This document shows positions 7,960-11,948 of a DNA stretch of 11,948 nt, piece by piece. The stretch comes from Dunaliella salina (lineage: Eukaryota; Chlorophyta; Chlorophyceae; Chlamydomonadales; Dunaliellaceae). The DNA is taken from the NCBI GenBank assembly GCA_002284615.2, contig MU069491.1:140459-152406 (forward strand). Direction: 5' to 3'. The translations under genes were made by a program, and so were the position numbers. How positions within the stretch are numbered: position 1 is the first letter of the stretch; every line of letters starts with the position of its first letter. Below the pieces are notes generated by a model. That model worked only from the letters and a program-made list of their open reading frames with translations. It searched no databases and was not told where the DNA came from.

Positions 7960-10900
7960 CTGCGAAAGCAAGAAAAGAAGGGGAAGGATTGACATCTGAA
8001 AACCAACTGGGCCCGTGCAGGGTCACCTCTTGCATTGCCGGAGCGCCAAGAGTTACCTCAATCCTTGCACGAAATGGCCATGCTGCTCAACTGCATGACA
8101 TATTCAGAGCTGATTAGGTCTCTTTCTGAGTGGAAGGTTTGTCTGCAGAACACTGGGAGTATCAAGTTCTTAACCAGCTTTCAGCAGCAGGTGGGCAGAT
8201 GTCCCTGGCTCAAGGTTTAGGAGAGTTTGAAAAGAAAACAGCAAATGCCAATGGCAAGTGGGCTGATGATTGTAGGACTGATGAGCAAGCTTAAATGCAG
8301 AGAAGGACACCTGCTCTGTGTGGAGAATTGCGAGGTAAACAATCAGGAAGAGCATACACCCAAGGAGATGCAACAGGCAGCTGATGGGAAATATGTGATT
8401 GTTTGTGTGCCATAAAGACAAGAGGAAATCCTGCACTGCACGACAGCCAGCGCACGGAACGGAATCACCCAACAGTCAGCACTGCAACAGAAGTGAGTCC
8501 CGACGTCTGCTCTGCTCAAAGATACGTTTCAAGCCCCTGGGGTTCACATTGTTGGTATGCAGAAACCTAGGAGGCTTTGTCAGGCTGCGTCATACGTAGG
8601 GTGCGACATGTCATATTACTTTTTCAACATTCGTTATTACAGTAATATTACAGTAATATTACATTACAGTAATGATAGTACATAATATTGCATTACTCTT
8701 CTGCAAAATTGTTATTACATCGAGGGTCAGGTAATATTACTGTAATATTACTGTAATATTGCTGCAATGGTAATATTACATAGGCATGTCGGACCTTAGT
8801 CATACGTGGTTTGAGCGATGCAAGAGACAAATCCAATTCGCACCTGTGGAAGTATGAAATGCGCCAGACACAAGCGGCGACTTGCATCTCCCAGGACAGA
8901 TGATGCTGCACAGGGGCAATGCTCTTGATGTACGAGGTCACAATGCTCATCTGGGCCTTGGGGCTGCAATCATGGTATGCAGAGTAAAGAAAGACCAGAG
9001 ATGTAGAAGAAGAATCATGGGATGCGGAGTGAAGGAGGACCGTTTGAGATGCAGAAGTGAAAAAAAGTGAATCATTTGATGCAGAATGAGGAAAGATCAA
9101 AGCGGTGTCATATGGAAATCTCATTTAGGTGTGTGTTAACGTGAAGGAGAGCAGGAACAAGCCTGACACAAAATTATAGGTAAGAATAATACGGACACTG
9201 ATGGCAAGGACAGCTTGATCAAAACCTTGAGTGTGCTTCCAGATGACATGCATTAATCAAAGTAATTATGTGGAAGTTCCATAGGCAGAATTCGACTGGG
9301 CAACCCCTGCTTATCCCTTTTCAACTGGATTGTGCTGTTGGGCCACAATCCTTTGGCAAGCACTTACTCTTCCTCCGCCCCATACATCTGTATGAGGAAG
9401 GCCTGTAGACTGGGAGGAGGCTGAATGGTGAATGCGCTTTCGTAGATATCTAGCAGCAGGTTGTGCAGGGACACCCAGCAGTGCACCACCTCTGCATCAC
9501 TGCTTGTGGACACTCGCGCCAAGCGCTCCTGTTGCATTGGCAAATGTGTTGCAGAGTGACTTTTTTGAACAAGGCGGGAACTTGTAAATTGGCATTACAA
9601 ATAAACACAAAACATATATTGCATACAAATGCAATGCAATGTTTGTGTACAAATGTCGATGCAATACAAACACACGCACCAAATTGTACAATTGTCAACA
9701 CAATTCAACTCTTACAATTGTTAATAGAATTTAAATTTATACAAATACAATACAACTTTTTATGAGTGTTACTGATCCTCCATCTCTTCTTGACGACTGT
9801 AGCAAAGGCCTCAACGTACATACTAACGAGGCAAAGTTTTTCTTTACCTGAACAGCTGAGCGCCAAGCACTGGCATCAGCTGTTGGTGGCATCAAGGACT
9901 CAATATAAGCGACCTGATCCTGGTATGCCTGCAATAGATGATGAGGAGGATCAAAACAGGAGGCATTCAACATCACATGGCAACAAGGATTGGCAAGCCT
10001 GTGAAGCATGAGTCACCTTAGTACCATTTTCCCCATGTGTTGGCATAACAGGTCACTGCAATGTCTACAGCATTGCACAACCTCTTTGGGCTAGGAAAAA
10101 ATCTCCAAAGCACACAACCAAATGTACGGAACAACAAGCTGTTCCAAAACCATCAGGGAAAAGCCCTCCATGATAAAGAATTCTTGGTTCTCACAATGTG
10201 TGTTTCTACGGATGGGCTTTCAGGAGCTTGATGCCACTTAGTCTCTAATTATAAGGTTGCCTTCCAAAGATGCTGTTCCCAGTGGACAGTTACCAAAAGA
10301 AACATCAGTGCATGGAATTGCTTGCGTTTTGTGTGGAACGAGCCGCACCAGAGAAGAGGCATGGTTCGCAAAGGCGTCCACGTCCAGATCAGGTCGCCAA
10401 GCGCACAGCCAGTGTAAAACCTGTCCATGAAAACAAAGAACAAAGCTATTTCTGATCATTTCCTCATGTTGGTCTGTGTTCCCTGCTTCTTGTGTTGGAT
10501 GTGTGGTTAAGCTGCGGCAAAAGTTGACAACACTTGTGCTTCTTGCTTGATGCAGCAAAACATCAAGAAACGTTGCTATGAATGGTATCACCTTGATATG
10601 AATGGTATCATCTTGATACCAAGATTGAGTCTAGAGGAAGGGATATAGCAGCCACCAATTACCTTGAGCCAAGGTTGCCTGCACATGTGGCGTGCAGCAG
10701 CCTGCTTCTCTGAATCACAGCACACCAGCGCAGCAACTTGGATGCCCCTATCTTCGACCTGCAAAGCCACTCGGAACATTTAACCATTATTTGTACAGGC
10801 AGGGAGGTCTCTGTGTCTGGTCATGCGTGGGAAATGCATGTACCGCATGGCAAATAGATTGAGAGAAGTTGTGCACTACAAGTGGAAGAAGTGAAAGACA

Positions 10901-11803
10901 CAGAATAATGACTGTGTGTGAATGGCCGCAACGTCACAATAGATACGATTCATTGCAAGGCTTTTGCAGAGAAAGCACAGCTGTCATGCTCACAGAATTT
11001 CCCAGGAAGTACAACCTGAGATTTCGAAGGCCAATAGAAATTGATTTCTGCTTGTGTCTTGGCACCTTGATAAGCACAAGTAGCACCACTTGACGGACAC
11101 TTTTGAAGCAACACTGAGTCAGTACAAACATCATATTTCAGCCCTTGCGCTAGTTAACACAAATATCGAACGCAGTCCTTCCTGCAATGAGTCCTTATTT
11201 GTCCCCTCTTTGTAGCAAAGCTGCGTACCTGGCAAGCCAACTCATGCGCGATGATGGCCCCATAGCCTATACCCCCGATGGCAAGAGGCCCAGCAATGTG
11301 AGATGCCTCTATGGTTGCCACAAGCGCGGGCACCAGATCCTGCACCATTGGTTTAAGTGGTTCTTCAATTCTCATTCTGTACACGTGCTTTGATCAAATG
11401 GAAAAACAGAAGTAGGAAATGGAACCAGGGAAGGAGGCACATTCAATGCCTATGTCTCTTCTGTAATTATACACATTCATATCTGTATTTGAAGGGAGGC
11501 ACAATTGCCCAAGGACCCAACAGAGAGTCCCTTTAATTAGCAGCCCAAAAGAGAGATGCCTTGGCAATACTAGGCAGCGCACTGCTTACCTGCACACTGA
11601 GTAAGCTGCTCAACTGCTCCGGACGGTTGGGTAACCTCAATTCCAGCACAGGCCTCTCCAGTACGGAAGAGCACGCCCACTCAGGCAGGCATCCACCACA
11701 CGTGACCAGTATCAAAGGAGTGGGATAAGAAAGCGCTTGCTCCGCTGAGGCAGCTAGGTAAGCACGCCCTGCAGCATTAGCAGCTTGCAAGCCACCTGCA
11801 ATC
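7764..11803 (-). CDS. Thioesterase-like alpha/beta-hydrolase gene, eight exons, 5'-incomplete
   Basis: Minus-strand exons, 5' to 3': 11803(approximate)-11590, 11339-11229, 10758-10663, 10420-10349, 9928-9848, 9528-9368, 8142-8071 and 7959-7764, giving about 333 residues and a TGA. Every junction is GT..AG with matching phase (five phase 0, then two phase 2). The fold order is that of PKS/fatty-acid synthase thioesterases, which release the finished acyl chain from the carrier protein. It shows a first strand PTPLILVTCGG, then RPVLELRLP, then an elbow GPLAIGGIGYGAIIAHELA, a strand ending in the acid (VAALVCCDS), an RPDLDVDAF lid entry, a helical lid, and NAYMPQRSTKVPALVAL. The elbow Ser is Gly. 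No GDHFxM-like His motif is found, although a His occurs in the last exon (RQHADGG). The upstream part, perhaps carrier protein or earlier PKS domains, is outside the window or unresolved. It could be a stand-alone TE-like protein or the tail of a multidomain synthase. Confidence 0.75.
8071..8142 (-). CDS. Exon g of TE-like gene: end of lid
   Basis: 72 bases, phase 2 at both ends, from acceptor GTTCTGCAG to donor ATTTC/GTGCAA. It reads QTFHSERDLISSEYVMQLSS followed by MAI. Skipping it still leaves a valid phase 2 join from exon f to exon h, so it could be alternative. It is included because the joined sequence (QLSSMAIS-LVNAYMPQR) resembles thioesterase lid-to-strand segments. Confidence 0.55.
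8589..8596. repeat. Left target-site duplication of the MITE
   Basis: GTCATACG, identical to 8799-8806 and directly outside the terminal inverted repeats. Confidence 0.75.
8597..8798. mobile_element. hAT-like MITE (non-autonomous DNA transposon)
   Basis: The element is 202 bases long. Its ends read TAGGGTGCGACATG and, on the other strand, TAAGGTCCGACATG, matching at 12 of 14 positions. It is flanked by identical 8-bp direct repeats GTCATACG at 8589-8596 and 8799-8806. Inside are perfect 28-bp inverted arms (8635-8662 and 8731-8758) built from the unit TAATATTACAG, enclosing 68 bases, with further TAATATTAC words near the ends. An 8-bp duplication and TA(G/A)GG termini fit the hAT superfamily. 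There is no coding capacity, so it relied on a transposase elsewhere. Confidence 0.8.
8635..8758. repeat. Perfect 28-bp inverted repeat inside the MITE
   Basis: TATTACAGTAATATTACAGT at 8635-8654 (continuing to 8662) is exactly the reverse complement of 8731-8758. Each arm is itself 2.5 copies of an 11-base unit containing the palindrome TAATATTA. The transcript of the intron could fold into a long hairpin here. Confidence 0.9.
8799..8806. repeat. Right target-site duplication of the MITE
   Basis: GTCATACG, partner of 8589-8596. The next base (T) also matches, because the element itself starts with T. Confidence 0.75.
8968..9098. repeat. 29-bp repeat, three spaced copies
   Basis: Copies start at 8968, 9013 and 9070, each of the form AATCAT(G/T)(G/T)(T/G)ATGCRGARTRARGRARGAYC. 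The spacers are 16 and 28 bases. The copies are degenerate and lie within the large intron of the TE-like gene. Confidence 0.6.
9368..9528 (-). CDS. Exon f of TE-like gene: lid helices
   Basis: 53 codons plus two bases, from acceptor GCAACAG to a near-ideal donor GAAGA/GTAAGT (phase 2). It reads ERLARVSTSSDAEVVHCWVS, LHNLLLDIYESAF and then SLQAFLIQMYGAEE. It is an amphipathic helical stretch, as expected for the lid. A TAA would follow directly if unspliced. Confidence 0.75.
9590..9765. repeat. AT-rich low-complexity stretch in intron e-f
   Basis: Rich in CAATTGT, TACAAAT and GCAAT words (for example GTACAATTGTCAACACAATT). No coding sense. It occupies most of the 319-base intron between exons e and f. 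Confidence 0.5.
9848..9928 (-). CDS. Exon e of TE-like gene: lid helix
   Basis: 27 codons from acceptor CTATTGCAG to donor GTTCAG/GTAAAG, phase 0. It reads AYQDQVAYIESLMPPTADAS followed by AWRSAVQ. A Pro-Pro turn then AW is common in thioesterase lid regions. Confidence 0.7.
10349..10420 (-). CDS. Exon d of TE-like gene: lid entry
   Basis: 24 codons from acceptor CATGGACAG, phase 0. It reads VLHWLCAWRPDLDVDAF, a typical segment leading into the thioesterase lid. The donor CTCTG/GTGCGG is chosen because it keeps phase 0 with exon e. A second donor after 10294 (TTTTG/GTAACT) is stronger in sequence but phase 1, and does not fit the next acceptor. Confidence 0.65.
10577..10616. repeat. 20-bp tandem duplication
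   Basis: TATGAATGGTATCACCTTGA is followed directly by TATGAATGGTATCATCTTGA, with one mismatch, in the intron between exons c and d. Confidence 0.85.
10663..10758 (-). CDS. Exon c of TE-like gene: catalytic acid strand
   Basis: 32 codons from acceptor CTTTGCAG to donor CTCAAG/GTAATT, phase 0 at both ends. VEDRGIQVAALVCCDS joins exon b to give ELACQ-VEDRG, the helix after the elbow, and the strand whose terminal Asp is the usual acid of the triad. That Asp is kept. Confidence 0.8.
10759..11228 (-). other. Intron b-c of the TE-like gene
   Basis: 470 bases from CCAG/GTACGC to CTTTGCAG. I see no coding piece that improves the thioesterase fold and no recognisable repeat. Confidence 0.55.
11229..11339 (-). 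CDS. Exon b of TE-like gene: altered nucleophile elbow
   Basis: 37 codons, phase 0 at both ends, bounded by GGTGCAG and by CCAG/GTACGC. It reads a helix (DLVPALVATIEA), then GPLAIGGIGYGAIIAHELACQ. The family motif is G-x-S-x-G; here GIGYG has Gly, encoded by GGC at 11267-11265, at the nucleophile position. An AGC Ser codon would differ by one transition. Confidence 0.8.
11590..11803 (-). CDS. Exon a of TE-like gene: first beta strands
   Basis: Contains an Ala-rich lead (AANAAGRAYLAASAEQA), the strand PTPLILVTCGG and ERPVLELRLP, matching the start of a thioesterase fold. The donor is strong (GTGCAG/GTAAGC, last base 11590, phase 0). The acceptor is uncertain: ATGCAG before 11803 and TTGCAG before 11795 both fit, and the frame stays open to 11937. 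An earlier exon must exist if this is the tail of a larger protein. Confidence 0.65.
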
Positions 11804-11948
11804 CTGCATGTAGTGAGAGCACGGACCCAAATGCACCTTGCTTTGCTTTTTGTCTGTGTTGTGAAACGTCTGATGCATCCCATTCTTGGATGTGAATTCA
11901 CAATTAACGCCCTTCCCAAGCAATGGTTCAACAACATATCTAATAAAA

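Larger units (their letters stand above)
8143..9367 (-). other. Large intron (f to g) of the TE-like gene
   Basis: 1225 bases from GTAAGT to CTGCAG, several times the length of the other introns (111-470 bases). The excess comes from the MITE and the 29-bp repeat copies. The 143-codon minus-strand frame across 8693-9124 is read from those repeats and is not taken as a gene. Confidence 0.6.

Noticed and set aside
7785..8117. 110-codon plus-strand frame
   Set aside because: Antisense to exons g and h of the TE-like gene, which have phase-consistent splice sites.
8693..9124. 143-codon minus-strand frame
   Set aside because: It runs through the MITE and the 29-bp repeat copies. Its repeated SAS/SAY-HD words come from those repeats, and no domain is seen.
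10294..10420. Longer version of exon d using the GTAACT donor
   Set aside because: It ends in phase 1 and cannot join exon e in the frame that encodes AYQDQVAYIES.

Overview
The window looks like nuclear DNA of a eukaryote. Coding pieces are short, end at GT..AG junctions with matching phases, and sit in AT-richer, repeat-laden DNA with decayed non-LTR retrotransposons. The two recognisable host genes are pieces of type I polyketide synthase (PKS)-type enzymes. A green microalga is my best guess, because large intron-rich type I PKSs are typical there, but this is inference and no lineage marker is present.

Left part (1-1515): degenerate GCTG-rich repeats containing a short retrotransposon relic (342-453), then gene-poor DNA with an imperfect CTAAT microsatellite. 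At 1516 a GC-rich plus-strand PKS exon begins. It encodes the last few residues of a ketosynthase (KS), a linker with no acyltransferase, and a dehydratase (DH) fold ending near 2640. Both expected DH catalytic residues are replaced (His to Asn; probably Asp to Glu).

Middle part (about 2830-6800): a retrotransposon nest. A minus-strand LINE (LINE-A, ORF1 plus the start of the endonuclease) is split by a plus-strand LINE (LINE-B, 4194-6491, reverse transcriptase to the C-terminal Cys motif). A near-perfect target-site duplication flanks LINE-B. LINE-B carries stops, frameshifts and a roughly 104-base (TA)n tract. The 3' part of LINE-A is missing where it meets the PKS exon.

Right part (7764-11803, minus strand): eight exons that I joined by splice sites and reading phase into about 333 residues of an alpha/beta-hydrolase thioesterase (TE) like the chain-release domain of PKS and fatty-acid synthases. 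Its nucleophile elbow reads GIGYG where GxSxG is expected, so the catalytic Ser is Gly. The 5' end lies beyond the window or is unresolved. Its largest intron holds a complete hAT-like MITE (8597-8798) with 8-bp target duplications, and a 29-bp repeat in three copies.

The two PKS-type genes converge, and both have lost key catalytic residues. They may be non-catalytic domains or decaying relics. No RNA genes, CRISPR arrays or bacterial-type signals were seen.
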